DNA of 64,000 bases, taken from assembly GCF_018596315.1 (NCBI RefSeq), contig NZ_JAHEAG010000022.1, forward strand, positions 62,001 to 126,000. Reading direction: 5' to 3'. The stretch comes from Bradyrhizobium sp. SRL28 (lineage in GTDB: Bacteria; Pseudomonadota; Alphaproteobacteria; Rhizobiales; Xanthobacteraceae). Positions 51,192 to 60,345 of this stretch are shown piece by piece. Within the stretch, counting starts at the first letter, position 1. Every line of letters begins with the position of its first letter. The position numbers and the translations under genes are program-made. The notes beneath the pieces were generated by a model. It searched no databases and was not told the DNA's origin. It worked only from the letters and a program-made list of their open reading frames with translations.

Positions 51192-53315
51192 GTGACCCAA
51201 GCCGCCACCAGAAAGCCTGCCCTGTCGCCGCCGATCGCGCCGCGCCGCCCGCATTCCTTCACCACGCACGGCATCACGGTGACCGACGATTATGCATGGC
51301 TGAAGGATGCCAGATGGCAGGAAGTGCTGCGCGATCCATCGATCCTGGACCCGGATATCAGAAAGTATCTGGAAGCCGAGAACGACTACACCGAGAGCCT
51401 GCTCGGCCACACTGCGTCCTTGCAGAAGAAGCTGGTCGCGGAAATGCGCGGCCGGATCAAGGAAGACGATTCCAGCGTGCCCGCGCCGGACGGCCCGTTC
51501 GCCTATTTGCGGAAATTCCGCGAGGGCGGGCAGCATGAAATGTTCGGCCGCACGCCGCGCGATGGCGGCGATGTACAAATCGTGCTCGACGGCGACGCAT
51601 TGGCCGCCAACCACGAATACTTCAAGTTCGGCAGCGCGCGGCATTCGCCGGACCACAAACTGCAAGCGTGGACCGCCGACACCAAGGGTTCGGAATATTT
51701 TTCCGTTCGCGTGCGCGATTGGGAGTCCGGAGCTGATCGCGACGATCTGGTCGAGGAGACCGACGGCGGCATCGTCTGGAGCAAGGATTGCAACAGCTTC
51801 TTTTATGTGAAGCTCGACGACAACCACCGCCCGATGCAGGTCTGGCGCCATAAGCTCGGCACCCAGCAGGCCGACGACACGCTGGTTTACGAGGAGAAGG
51901 ACTCCGGCTGGTTCACCCATCTGCATGAGAGTTCTTCCGGCCGGTTCTGCGTCATCGCCGGCGGCGATCACGAGACCTCGGAGCAACGGCTGATCGACCT
52001 CGACCATCCCGAAGCGCCGCCGCGGCTGGTCGCGGCGCGCGAGGAAGGCGTGCAATATTCGGTCGCCGACCGCGGCGACGAGCTGTTCATTCTCACCAAC
52101 GTGGACGACGCGATCGATTTCAAGGTGGTCACCGCGCCCCTTGCCGCCCCCGAGCGCGCCAACTGGCGTGATCTCATTCCCTATCGGGAAGGCGTCTACG
52201 TCCTGGACGTTGAGCTCTATGCCGGCCACATGGTGCGGCTGGAGCGTGCCAATGCGCTGCCTGCGATCATCATCCGAGACCTCACTACTGGCGAGGAGCA
52301 CGCCATCGCGTTTGATGAAGCTGCCTATTCGCTTGACACCATGGGCAGCTACGAATTCGAGACCACTAATTTGCGGTTCTCCTATTCGTCGATGACGACG
52401 CCGGCGGAAGTCTATGACTACGATATGGCTGATCGAACGCGGGTGTTGCGCAAGCGGCAGGAAATTCCGTCCGGCCACAACCCCGCCGACTACGTCACCA
52501 CGCGCATCATGGCGACCTCGCATGACGGCGCGCAGGTGCCGGTCTCGATCCTGCACCGCAAGGACCTGGTGCGCGACGGCCAAGCGCCGCTGCTGCTCTA
52601 CGGTTACGGCTCCTACGGCATGGCGATGCCGGCCTCATTTGCTGCCAATCGCCTGTCGCTGGTCGATCGCGGCTTTGTCTATGCGATCGCGCATATCCGC
52701 GGCGGCGCGGATAAAGGCTGGGGTTGGTATCTCGACGGCAAGCGCGAGAAGAAGACGAATTCGTTCGATGATTTCGCAGCGGCAGGGCGCGCGCTGATTG
52801 ATGCGAAGTACACGAATGCAAAACGCATCGTCGGCCATGGCGGCAGCGCCGGCGGCATGCTGATGGGCGCGGTCGCCAACCGATCAGGCGAATTGTTCGC
52901 CGGCATCGTCGCCGAGGTGCCGTTCGTCGACGTCTTGAATACGATGCTCGACGACACGCTGCCGCTCACGCCGCCGGAATGGCCGGAATGGGGCAACCCG
53001 ATCGAAAGCGAAAAGGACTTTCGCACCATCCTGTCCTACTCGCCCTACGACAACCTCGCGGCCAAGGAATATCCGGCCATCCTGGCGATGGGCGGACTGA
53101 CCGATCCGCGCGTCACCTATTGGGAGCCCGCGAAATGGATCGCACGCCTGCGCGCGACGATGTCGGGCGGCGGCCCGGTGCTGCTGCGTACCAACATGGG
53201 AGCTGGCCACGGCGGCGCATCCGGGCGGTTCAACCGGCTGGATGAAGTCGCAATCGCGTATGCGTTCGCGCTGTGGGCGGTGGGGCTGGCGGAGAAGGCG
53301 AAGGCCGTTTCGTAA
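51192..53315 (+). CDS. ptrB: Oligopeptidase B (S9A serine peptidase)
   Basis: The 707-residue enzyme cleaves short peptides after basic residues. It has an N-terminal seven-bladed propeller (about 75-420) and a C-terminal alpha/beta hydrolase domain (about 425-700) with S552 (GHGGSAGGML), D638 (GLTDPRV) and H673 (GAGHGGASGR). The family block LLYGYGSYGMAMPASF and AHIRGGADKGWGWYLDGK..KKTNSFDDF are clear. No signal peptide is seen, so it is cytoplasmic as usual. GTG start with GAGGA upstream. Confidence 0.95.
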   Translation: MTQAATRKPALSPPIAPRRPHSFTTHGITVTDDYAWLKDARWQEVLRDPSILDPDIRKYLEAENDYTESLLGHTASLQKKLVAEMRGRIKEDDSSVPAPDGPFAYLRKFREGGQHEMFGRTPRDGGDVQIVLDGDALAANHEYFKFGSARHSPDHKLQAWTADTKGSEYFSVRVRDWESGADRDDLVEETDGGIVWSKDCNSFFYVKLDDNHRPMQVWRHKLGTQQADDTLVYEEKDSGWFTHLHESSSGRFCVIAGGDHETSEQRLIDLDHPEAPPRLVAAREEGVQYSVADRGDELFILTNVDDAIDFKVVTAPLAAPERANWRDLIPYREGVYVLDVELYAGHMVRLERANALPAIIIRDLTTGEEHAIAFDEAAYSLDTMGSYEFETTNLRFSYSSMTTPAEVYDYDMADRTRVLRKRQEIPSGHNPADYVTTRIMATSHDGAQVPVSILHRKDLVRDGQAPLLLYGYGSYGMAMPASFAANRLSLVDRGFVYAIAHIRGGADKGWGWYLDGKREKKTNSFDDFAAAGRALIDAKYTNAKRIVGHGGSAGGMLMGAVANRSGELFAGIVAEVPFVDVLNTMLDDTLPLTPPEWPEWGNPIESEKDFRTILSYSPYDNLAAKEYPAILAMGGLTDPRVTYWEPAKWIARLRATMSGGGPVLLRTNMGAGHGGASGRFNRLDEVAIAYAFALWAVGLAEKAKAVS

Positions 53316-53317
53316 TT

Positions 53318-53401
53318 CGTAGCCCGGGTGGAGCAAAGCGAAACCCGGGGGTTTGCTGAGCGAGCGGCCCCCGGATTGCGCTTCGCTCCATCCGGGCTAC
53401 G
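53318..53401. repeat. Intergenic palindromic repeat, type B
   Basis: CGTAGCCCGGGTGGAGCAAA and CTTCGCTCCATCCGGGCTACG form the arms. It lies between the convergent ptrB and aldehyde dehydrogenase genes. Confidence 0.85.
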
Positions 53402-53429
53402 AACTATGCGCCGGGTGAGGCGAAGGCCC

Positions 53430-54872
53430 TCACGGCATCGTGTAGGCCGTCTTCACCGTCGTATAAAATTCGGCGGCGTAGCGGCCCTGCTCGCGGGCGC
53501 CGAAGCTGGAGCCTTTTCGGCCACCGAACGGCACGTGGTAATCGACGCCGGCGATCGGCAGATTGACCATCACCATGCCCGCTTCGGAATTGCGCTTGTA
53601 GTCGCTGGCGTATTTCAGGCTGGTGGTGCAGATGCCGGATGACAGGCCGAAGTCGGTGTCGTTCGCGGTCGCCAGCGCTTCGGCATAGTCCTTGACCCGG
53701 ATGACCGCGGCCACCGGCCCAAAGATCTCCTCGCGCGCGATCCGCATCTTGTTGCTCACATCGGTGAACAACGCCGGCTGCAGGTAGAAGCCGGGTGCCT
53801 CGCGGTTGAGGCGCTCGCCGCCGAAGGCGAGCTTGGCGCCTTCGTCCTTGCCGATGCTGATATATTTGAGATCCTGATCGAGCTGGCTCTGATCGACGAC
53901 GGGGCCGATATCGGTACCGGCCTTCACCGCGTCATCGACCTTCAGGCCGCGCATCCGCTCGGTTAGGGCCTCGACGAATTTGTCGTGAATGCCGGCGGTG
54001 ACGATCAGCCGCGAGGCGGCAGTGCAGCGCTGGCCGGTGGAAAAGAACGCGCTGTTTACGGCGCATTCCACGGCGACCTTCAGATCCGCGTCGTCGAGCA
54101 CGACCAGTGGATTCTTACCGCCCATTTCGAGCTGAAACTTCTTCATCGGCCTGGATGCGATGCAGGCCGCCGCCACCTTCTGGCCGGTGGCCACCGAGCC
54201 GGTGAAGCTGATCGCCGCAACATCGGGATGCTCAAGCAGGACCGCGCCGACTTCCGAGCCGCGCCCGATCACGAGGTTGAGCACGCCCTTGGGCAGGCCG
54301 GCGCGATGCAGGATATCGGCCAGCGCCCAGGTCGACCCCGGAACAAGATCTGCAGGCTTGATCACCACGGTATTGCCATAGGCCAAAGCCGGGGCGATCT
54401 TCCAGGCCGGAATGGCGATCGGAAAATTCCACGGCGTGATCAGGCCGACAACGCCCAGCGCCTCGCGTGTAATCTCGATGTCGATGCCGGGGCGCACGGA
54501 AGCGAGTTTCTCACCGGCCATCCGCAGGCATTCGCCGGCAAAGAACGCAAAGATCTGGCCGGCGCGCGCGACTTCGCCGACGCCTTCCGGCAGCGTCTTG
54601 CCTTCCTCGCGCGACAACAGCCGGCCCAGTTCGTCCTTGCGGGCCAGGATTTCGTCCGACGCCTTTTTCAGGATGTCGTAGCGCGCTTGCGGCGTCGATC
54701 GCGACCATGCCGGAAACGCCGCTTTGGCAGCCGCAATCGCAGCCTCGGCTTGCGCACGCGTGCCGCGGACCGCTTCACCGACGATGTCCTTGGTATCGGA
54801 TGGATTGACGTTCGGCGCGCGAGCGCCATCGGACAACCATTCGCCGTCGATCAAACTGTTGAACATCAGCAT
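53430..54872 (-). CDS. NAD(P)+-dependent aldehyde dehydrogenase, ketoglutarate-semialdehyde type
   Basis: The 480-residue enzyme has the general-base Glu E249 (LEMGGKNP) and catalytic Cys C283 (GQRCTAAS), the PWNFP cofactor block and the C-terminal EIFGPVAAVIRV and PFGGRKGSS motifs. It resembles alpha-ketoglutaric-semialdehyde and succinate-semialdehyde dehydrogenases. As the last gene of the sugar-acid operon it would oxidise 2-oxoglutarate semialdehyde or glycolaldehyde, depending on route. ATG 54872 follows GGAGGA; a start five codons earlier would lie on that site. Confidence 0.93.
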   Translation of the reverse strand: MLMFNSLIDGEWLSDGARAPNVNPSDTKDIVGEAVRGTRAQAEAAIAAAKAAFPAWSRSTPQARYDILKKASDEILARKDELGRLLSREEGKTLPEGVGEVARAGQIFAFFAGECLRMAGEKLASVRPGIDIEITREALGVVGLITPWNFPIAIPAWKIAPALAYGNTVVIKPADLVPGSTWALADILHRAGLPKGVLNLVIGRGSEVGAVLLEHPDVAAISFTGSVATGQKVAAACIASRPMKKFQLEMGGKNPLVVLDDADLKVAVECAVNSAFFSTGQRCTAASRLIVTAGIHDKFVEALTERMRGLKVDDAVKAGTDIGPVVDQSQLDQDLKYISIGKDEGAKLAFGGERLNREAPGFYLQPALFTDVSNKMRIAREEIFGPVAAVIRVKDYAEALATANDTDFGLSSGICTTSLKYASDYKRNSEAGMVMVNLPIAGVDYHVPFGGRKGSSFGAREQGRYAAEFYTTVKTAYTMP

Positions 54873-54927
54873 GGGTGGTTCCTCCACTGTTACGTCGTTT
54901 TTAAATCACGCGTCCGGGAATAGAAGA

Positions 54928-55656
54928 CTATCGTCCGTTGTCCTTGCGCCAAGCAGCAAAATCCTTCGGCGTCTGCTCGTCGGTTGCGGGATAGAGGCCG
55001 AGGATCGAGCGGCCCTTGCGCACTTCCTCGGTAACAAAATCCTCGAACGCGGTCATCTCGACCGCCTCGTCCGCGATCTCGTCCGCCAGATGCGCGGGAA
55101 TCACGATCACGCCGTCGCTGTCGCCCAGGATCACGTCGCCGGGAAACACCGGCGCGTCGCCGCAGCCGATCGGGACGTTGATCTCGATAGCCTGATGCAG
55201 CGTCAGGTTGGTCGGCGCGCTCGGGCGGTGGTGATAGGCGGGAAAGCCGAGAGCCGCGATTTCGGCGGAATCGCGGAAACCGCCGTCGGTGATGACGCCG
55301 GCGCAGCCGCGCTGCATCAGCCGCGTCACCAAAATGGCGCCGGCGGACGCGGCGCGGGCGTCCTTGCGGCTGTCCATGACCAGCACCGCACCCGGCGGGC
55401 AATCCTCGATCGCCTTGCGCTGCGGGTGGCCGCGGTCACGGAACACGTCGATCTTGTTGAGATCCTCGCGCGCCGGCATGTAGCGCAGCGTGAAAGCTTC
55501 GCCGACCAGCACCGGCTGATCGGGACCTAGCGGGTGAACGTCCTGGATCATCTGGATGCGAAAGCCGCGCTTGAACAGCGCGGTGGCGACGGTGGCGGTG
55601 GAGACCGTCTTGAGTTTGTTGCGGGTAGCATCGCTCAGTTTTGTCATTTCATTCAT
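54928..55656 (-). CDS. RraA-fold protein, HMG/CHA aldolase-like
   Basis: The 242-residue protein belongs to the RraA/4-hydroxy-4-methyl-2-oxoglutarate aldolase superfamily: PLGPDQPVLVGEAFTLRYMP, PPGAVLVMDSRKDARAASAGAILVTRLMQRGCAGVITDGGFRDS (the G..GG..R.. core that holds metal and substrate) and the later DAPVFPGDVILGDSDGVIVIP. Members either split pyruvate-yielding 2-oxo acids or regulate RNase E. Its place in a sugar-acid operon favours an aldolase or related catalytic role (inference). It lies 55 bases before the aldehyde dehydrogenase gene. Confidence 0.9.
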   Translation of the reverse strand: MNEMTKLSDATRNKLKTVSTATVATALFKRGFRIQMIQDVHPLGPDQPVLVGEAFTLRYMPAREDLNKIDVFRDRGHPQRKAIEDCPPGAVLVMDSRKDARAASAGAILVTRLMQRGCAGVITDGGFRDSAEIAALGFPAYHHRPSAPTNLTLHQAIEINVPIGCGDAPVFPGDVILGDSDGVIVIPAHLADEIADEAVEMTAFEDFVTEEVRKGRSILGLYPATDEQTPKDFAAWRKDNGR

Positions 55657-55676
55657 CCCAATTGTTCGTCATTCCG

Positions 55677-55710
55677 GGGCACTCGCGTCAGCGAGCGAAC
55701 CCGGAACGAC
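55677..55710. repeat. Short intergenic inverted repeat, type G
   Basis: CGTCATTCCGGGGCACTCGC and GCGAACCCGGAACGAC flank a short centre (GTCAGC). It separates the SMP-30 and RraA-like genes of the same operon. Confidence 0.65.
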
Positions 55711-55718
55711 AGGATCAA

Positions 55719-56810
55719 TCACACCGCCCCATGCGACTCCACATAAAGCGCGTAGACCGAGTGGCAGCTCGTCATGTAGAGGCGGTTGTTCTTCGGGCCG
55801 CCGAAGGTGAGGTTGGCGCAGCGCTCCGGCAGGCGGATATGGGCGAGCGGCTTGCCGGCGGGGCTGAACACCATCACGCCATCGAGATCCTCGGACCTGC
55901 CCTTGAGCTGGAACACTTTCCGGCCGCCGACATCTGAAGGCTCGGCTTGCAGTGCGCCGTTGGAGCCCCAGCCGCACCACAGATTGCCGTCGCGGTCGAC
56001 GCGAAAACCGTCGAGCGCGCCCTGATCCGCGGCGTCGATCAGCTTGGTCTTGTTGGCTACCGTGCCGTCGTCATTGACGTCAAAGCTCCAGATGCTGCGG
56101 TTCGGCGTACCCTTCCATTCCACCACGTAAAGTTTCTTCTCGTCGGGCGAGAAGGCGAGCCCGTTGGGATTGACGATGTCTGTGATGACGGCGGTCAGCT
56201 TGCCGTCCTTGGTGAGACGATAGACGTTGGTGGTGGCCTGCTCGGGCTTTTCCTTCTTGCCTTCCCATTCGCCATTGATGCCGAACAGCGGATCGGTGAA
56301 CCAGATGGTGTCGTCGGACTTCACCACGATGTCGTTCGGCGCGTTCAGGCGCTTGCCCTCGAACTTGTCGGCCAGCACGGTGATCTTGCCGTCCTTCTCC
56401 GTGCGGGTGACGCGGCGGGTAACCGAATGCTCGCAGGTGACGAGCCGACCCTGGCGGTCGCGCGCGTTGCCGTTGGCGTAATTGGCATTGGCGCGGAAGA
56501 CGCTGGTCTGGTTGGTCTTCTCGTCGAACTTCATGATGCGGTTGTTGGGGATGTCGGAGTACAGGAGATAACCGCCTTCGGGGAAGTATGCCGGCCCTTC
56601 GGCCCAGCGCATGCCCGTGGCGACCTGCTCGACGGTCGAGGAATAGATCCGGTATTTGGCGAAACTCGGATCGAGGATTTGCACGGCCGGATCGGGATAG
56701 CGCTGGTTCGGCGTAAACGGGAATGATTGGGCGCCGGCAGCGCGCGCGAGAAGCGTCGTGGCAGCGGCGGCGCCGGCCCCGGCGAGCAGGTTGCGTCGAT
56801 TCATATTCAT
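55719..56810 (-). CDS. SMP-30/gluconolactonase family protein, exported by Tat
   Basis: The 363-residue protein has a Tat leader (NRRNLLAGAGAAAATTLLARAAGAQ, 4-28) and a six-bladed SMP-30 propeller. The metal ligands fit the family: Glu in RWAEGPAYFPEGG, Asn in LNAPNDIVV and Asp in GFRVDRDGNLWCGW, with NPNGLAFSPDEKKLYV between. It hydrolyses sugar lactones to sugar acids, here in the periplasm. ATG 56810 follows GGGGAGG by seven bases. A type D repeat separates it from the dehydratase gene upstream. Confidence 0.92.
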   Translation of the reverse strand: MNMNRRNLLAGAGAAAATTLLARAAGAQSFPFTPNQRYPDPAVQILDPSFAKYRIYSSTVEQVATGMRWAEGPAYFPEGGYLLYSDIPNNRIMKFDEKTNQTSVFRANANYANGNARDRQGRLVTCEHSVTRRVTRTEKDGKITVLADKFEGKRLNAPNDIVVKSDDTIWFTDPLFGINGEWEGKKEKPEQATTNVYRLTKDGKLTAVITDIVNPNGLAFSPDEKKLYVVEWKGTPNRSIWSFDVNDDGTVANKTKLIDAADQGALDGFRVDRDGNLWCGWGSNGALQAEPSDVGGRKVFQLKGRSEDLDGVMVFSPAGKPLAHIRLPERCANLTFGGPKNNRLYMTSCHSVYALYVESHGAV

Positions 56811-56857
56811 TGGTCGTCCTCCCCTGTGATGCTTTTGTTTGCTATCGGCCCTATCCT

Positions 56858-56943
56858 CGTCATTGCGAGGAGCGAAGCGACGAAGCAATCCATTCCTTCT
56901 TTATGCCGTGAGATGGATTGCTTCGCTTCGCTCGCAATGACGG
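56858..56943. repeat. Intergenic palindromic repeat, type D, inside the sugar-acid operon
   Basis: CGTCATTGCGAGGAGCGAAG and CTTCGCTCGCAATGACG are the arms, with the inner pair GCAATCCAT / ATGGATTGC. It sits between the dehydratase and SMP-30 genes. Confidence 0.9.
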
Positions 56944-56970
56944 ACGACGGTTCATGCCCCGAAACGACGG

Positions 56971-58704
56971 TTAGTAGATCGAGGGCTCCTCCACCGGCTT
57001 GCCAAAGCCGGTCTCCAGAAAATCGAAGTCGCAACCTTCATTGGCCTGCTTGATGTGGCGGGTGAACATCCAGCCATAGCCGCGCTCGTAGCGCGGCTCC
57101 GGCGGCTTCCATTCGGCGCGGCGTTTTTCCAGTTCGGCTGCCGGCACATCGAGGTTGATGGTGCGGGCGTTGACGTCAAGCGTGATCTTGTCGCCATTGC
57201 GCACCAGCGCCAGCGGCCCGCCGATATACGACTCCGGCGAGACGTGCAGGATGCAGGCACCGTAGCTGGTGCCGCTCATGCGCGCATCCGACAGCCGCAC
57301 CATGTCGCGCACGCCCTGCTTCACGAGTTTTGTGGGGATCGGCAGCATGCCCCACTCCGGCATGCCGGGGCCGCCCTGCGGGCCCGCATTGCGCAGGATC
57401 AGCACGTGGTCCGCCGTGACGTCGAGATTGGGATCGTCGATCGCCTTCTTCATCGAGGGATAATCATCGAACACCAGCGCCGGGCCGGTGTGCTTGAGGA
57501 AACGCGGCTCGCAGGCGCTGGGTTTGATCACGCAGCCGTCCGGCGCAAGATTACCCTTGAGCACGGCGAGCGCGCCTTCGGCATAGATCGGATCCTTCAC
57601 GGTGCGGATGACGTCGTCATTATAGACTTCGGCGCGCGCGATATTGTCGCCGAGCGTCTGGCCGGTCACCGTCAAGACGTCGAGATGAAGATGCTCCCGG
57701 ATGCGGCTCATCAGGCCCGGGAGGCCGCCGGCATAGAAGAAATCCTCCATCAGATATTTGTCGCCGCTCGGCCGCACATTGGCGATCACAGGCACCTTGC
57801 GGCTGGCCTTTTCGAAATCGTCGAGCCCGATGTCCTGGCCGGCGCGGCGGGCCTGCGCGATCAGATGGATGATCGCGTTGGTCGAACAGCCCATCGCCAT
57901 CGCGACCGTGATGGCGTTCTCGAAGGCTTTTCGGGTCTGGATCTTTTCCGGCGTCAGGTCTTCCCACACCATCTCGACGATGCGGCGGCCGCATTCCGAC
58001 GCCATGCGGATATGGCCGGCGTCGGCGGCGGGAATCGAGGACGCGCCGGGCAGCGTCATGCCGATCGATTCCGCGATCGCCGTCATGGTGGAGGCGGTGC
58101 CCATGGTCATGCAGGTGCCGTAGCTGCGGGCGATGCCGGCCTCGACATCGACCCAGTCCTTGTCGGAGATTTTCCCCGCGCGCCGCTCGTCCCAGTATTT
58201 CCAGGCGTCCGAGCCCGAACCCAGCGTCTTGCCCTTCCAGTTGCCGCGCAGCATCGGCCCGGCCGGCAGATAGATCGTCGGCAAATTCATGCTGGTGGCG
58301 CCCAGCAGAAGCCCCGGCGTGGTCTTGTCGCAGCCGCCCATCAGCACGACGCCGTCGACGGGATGGCCGCGCAGCAACTCCTCGGCGTCCATCGCCAGCA
58401 TGTTGCGGTAGAGCATCGTGGTCGGCTTCAGGAACGATTCCGACAGCGACAGCGCCGGCAGCTCCATCGGAAAACCGCCCGCCATCAGGATGCCGCGCTT
58501 GACGTCGTCGACGCGGCTCTTGAAGTGCATGTGGCAGGGTTGCGCATCCGACCAGGTGTTGAGGATCGCAATCACCGGCCGGCCCTTCCACTCCTCCGGC
58601 GCGTAACCCATCTGCATGGCCCGCGAGCGGTGGCCGAAGGCGCGGAGGTCGTCGGGTGCGAACCAGCGGGCGCTGCGGAGGTCGGCGGGGTTCTTTTTGG
58701 TCAT
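56971..58704 (-). CDS. IlvD/EDD family sugar-acid dehydratase (L-arabinonate/D-xylonate type)
   Basis: The 577-residue dehydratase removes water from a sugar acid to give a 2-keto-3-deoxy acid. Its three [2Fe-2S] cysteines are C57 (SDAQPCHMH), C125 (GGCDKTTPG) and C198 (YGTCMTMGTAS), spaced as in Rhizobium L-arabinonate dehydratase. GPQGGPGMPEWGMLPIP and RLSDARMSGTSYG are the Mg/active-site blocks. The start at 58704 overlaps the permease stop (ATGA), so the longer open frame upstream is not used. Confidence 0.95.
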   Translation of the reverse strand: MTKKNPADLRSARWFAPDDLRAFGHRSRAMQMGYAPEEWKGRPVIAILNTWSDAQPCHMHFKSRVDDVKRGILMAGGFPMELPALSLSESFLKPTTMLYRNMLAMDAEELLRGHPVDGVVLMGGCDKTTPGLLLGATSMNLPTIYLPAGPMLRGNWKGKTLGSGSDAWKYWDERRAGKISDKDWVDVEAGIARSYGTCMTMGTASTMTAIAESIGMTLPGASSIPAADAGHIRMASECGRRIVEMVWEDLTPEKIQTRKAFENAITVAMAMGCSTNAIIHLIAQARRAGQDIGLDDFEKASRKVPVIANVRPSGDKYLMEDFFYAGGLPGLMSRIREHLHLDVLTVTGQTLGDNIARAEVYNDDVIRTVKDPIYAEGALAVLKGNLAPDGCVIKPSACEPRFLKHTGPALVFDDYPSMKKAIDDPNLDVTADHVLILRNAGPQGGPGMPEWGMLPIPTKLVKQGVRDMVRLSDARMSGTSYGACILHVSPESYIGGPLALVRNGDKITLDVNARTINLDVPAAELEKRRAEWKPPEPRYERGYGWMFTRHIKQANEGCDFDFLETGFGKPVEEPSIY

Positions 58705-59564
58705 GATTGCGTACCCCATTTCTGGACGGTGTTGCGCTCGATCGTGCGGAAGATCAGGTTTTCCACGATCAGGCCAATCACGATCACCGTCAACAGGCCG
58801 GCGAACACCGCGGGAATATCCAGCAGGTTGCGGTTCTCGAAGATGAACCAGCCCAAGCCGCCCTGCCCCGATGACACGCCGAACACCAGTTCGGCGGCGA
58901 TCAGCGTGCGCCAGGCGAACGCCCAGCCGATCTTCAGCCCCGTCAGGATCGAGCCGAAAGCGGCGGGGATCAGAATGCGCGCGACGTACGGCAGGCCGCG
59001 CAGGCCATAATTGCGGCCGACCATGCGCAGCGTGTTCGACACGCTCTTGAAGCCGGAATGGGTGTTGAGCGCGACCGGCCACAGCACCGAATGGATCAGC
59101 ACGAAGACGAGGCTGCCATTGCCGAGGCCGAACCAGATCAGCGCCAGCGGCAGCAGCGCAATCGCCGGCAAGGGATTGAACATCGCCGTGATGGTTTCGA
59201 GAAAGTCCGTGCCGATCCGGGTCGAAATCGCGAGAATGGTGAAGATCGCCGCAAGGATGATGCCGGCGGCATAGCCCATGAACAGCACTTTCAGCGATGC
59301 CCAGGCGCGCATCGGAATGGTTCCGTCGCGCACCTTATCGTACATAGTCAGTATCGTGTCGTGGAAGGTCGGGAACAGCAGCGGATTGTCGAGAATGGTG
59401 CCGTAGACTTCCCACGCCACGGCGAGGAAGATGATGATCACGGATTTGCGGACGAAGCCGTCGTTCCACAGCAGCTCCAGCACCGTCAGCTTGCGCTCGA
59501 CTTCCGACGGCACAACCGCCGCCAGGTCTGCGGCATCGCGCAGTTGGATTCTTGCTTCGCCCAT
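58701..59564 (-). CDS. ABC transporter permease, NitT/TauT type
   Basis: The 287-residue permease has about six membrane helices and the EAA-type loop within FKSVSNTLRMVGRNYGLRG...RILIPAAFGSILTGLKIGWAFAWR, typical of the SsuC/TauC group. Relatives import nitrate, taurine, alkanesulfonates and other small anions. Its stop overlaps the dehydratase start. It lies 11 bases after the ATPase gene; GGGAGC precedes the ATG. Confidence 0.93.
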   Translation of the reverse strand: MGEARIQLRDAADLAAVVPSEVERKLTVLELLWNDGFVRKSVIIIFLAVAWEVYGTILDNPLLFPTFHDTILTMYDKVRDGTIPMRAWASLKVLFMGYAAGIILAAIFTILAISTRIGTDFLETITAMFNPLPAIALLPLALIWFGLGNGSLVFVLIHSVLWPVALNTHSGFKSVSNTLRMVGRNYGLRGLPYVARILIPAAFGSILTGLKIGWAFAWRTLIAAELVFGVSSGQGGLGWFIFENRNLLDIPAVFAGLLTVIVIGLIVENLIFRTIERNTVQKWGTQS

Positions 59565-59575
59565 GGCGCGCTCCC

Positions 59576-60340
59576 TCAATGTGCCGTCACGGCGTCGGCG
59601 AACAAGAGATCGTGGATCTGCTTTTCCAGCCGGGCGGCGCTGCCGTCCTCGCTGGATACCCGATCGACATCGATCACCTCGGCCTTGACCCGGCCCGGAT
59701 GCGGCGACAGCAGCAAAATGCGATTGCCGATCTTGATCGCTTCCGCGATCGAATGGGTGACGAACAGGACAGTGAATTTTGTTTCCGCCCAAAGCTGCAG
59801 CAACTCGTCCTGGCAGGTCCGCCGCGTCAGCGCGTCGAGCGCGGCGAACGGCTCGTCCATCAGGAGAATATCCGGCTCCATCGCCATGCCGCGCGCGATC
59901 GCGACGCGCTGTTTCATGCCGCCGGACAGTGTGTGGGGATAGGAGTCGAGGACGCGGGTGAGGCTGACCTTCTCGATATAGGCACGCGCCCGCATCTCCG
60001 CGTCCTTGCGCGGCAGGCGGCGCGTCATCAGAAGCGGAAACATCACGTTTTCCAGCACCGTCTTCCACGGCAGGAGTTGATCGAACTCCTGGAAGATCAT
60101 CATCCGGTCGGCGCCGGGCTCGGATATTTCGCGGCCCGAGATGCGCATCTTGCCTTCGCTCGGCTTCATATAGCCGCCGACCGCCTTCAACAGCGTCGAC
60201 TTGCCGCAACCGGAGGGACCGAGCAGCACGAAGCGATCGGAACGATCGACCGTGAAGCTGACCCGCTCGGTCGCGGTCACGACCGCGCTCGAAGTCTTGT
60301 AGCGCAGCGTTACGTCACTGACATCGAGAAGCGCGGCCAT
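59576..60340 (-). CDS. ABC transporter ATPase, NitT/TauT type
   Basis: The 254-residue ATPase has Walker A (LLGPSGCGKSTLL), Q-loop (IFQEFDQLLPWKT), the signature LSGGMKQRVAIARGMAMEP, Walker B LLMDEPFAALD and the switch His in FVTHSIAEA, typical of SsuB/TauB. It powers the permease next to it. ATG 60340 lies five bases after the binding-protein stop; the frame open further upstream overlaps that gene and lacks similarity. Confidence 0.94.
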   Translation of the reverse strand: MAALLDVSDVTLRYKTSSAVVTATERVSFTVDRSDRFVLLGPSGCGKSTLLKAVGGYMKPSEGKMRISGREISEPGADRMMIFQEFDQLLPWKTVLENVMFPLLMTRRLPRKDAEMRARAYIEKVSLTRVLDSYPHTLSGGMKQRVAIARGMAMEPDILLMDEPFAALDALTRRTCQDELLQLWAETKFTVLFVTHSIAEAIKIGNRILLLSPHPGRVKAEVIDVDRVSSEDGSAARLEKQIHDLLFADAVTAH

Positions 60341-60345
60341 GTCGA

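Noticed and set aside
51015..52583. Reverse-strand frame of 522 codons opposite ptrB
   Set aside because: Starts within a type A repeat and covers the propeller of ptrB; no family similarity.
57055..59010. Plus-strand open frame of 651 codons opposite the dehydratase and permease
   Set aside because: No recognisable domain; it spans two well-supported genes and their overlap on the other strand.
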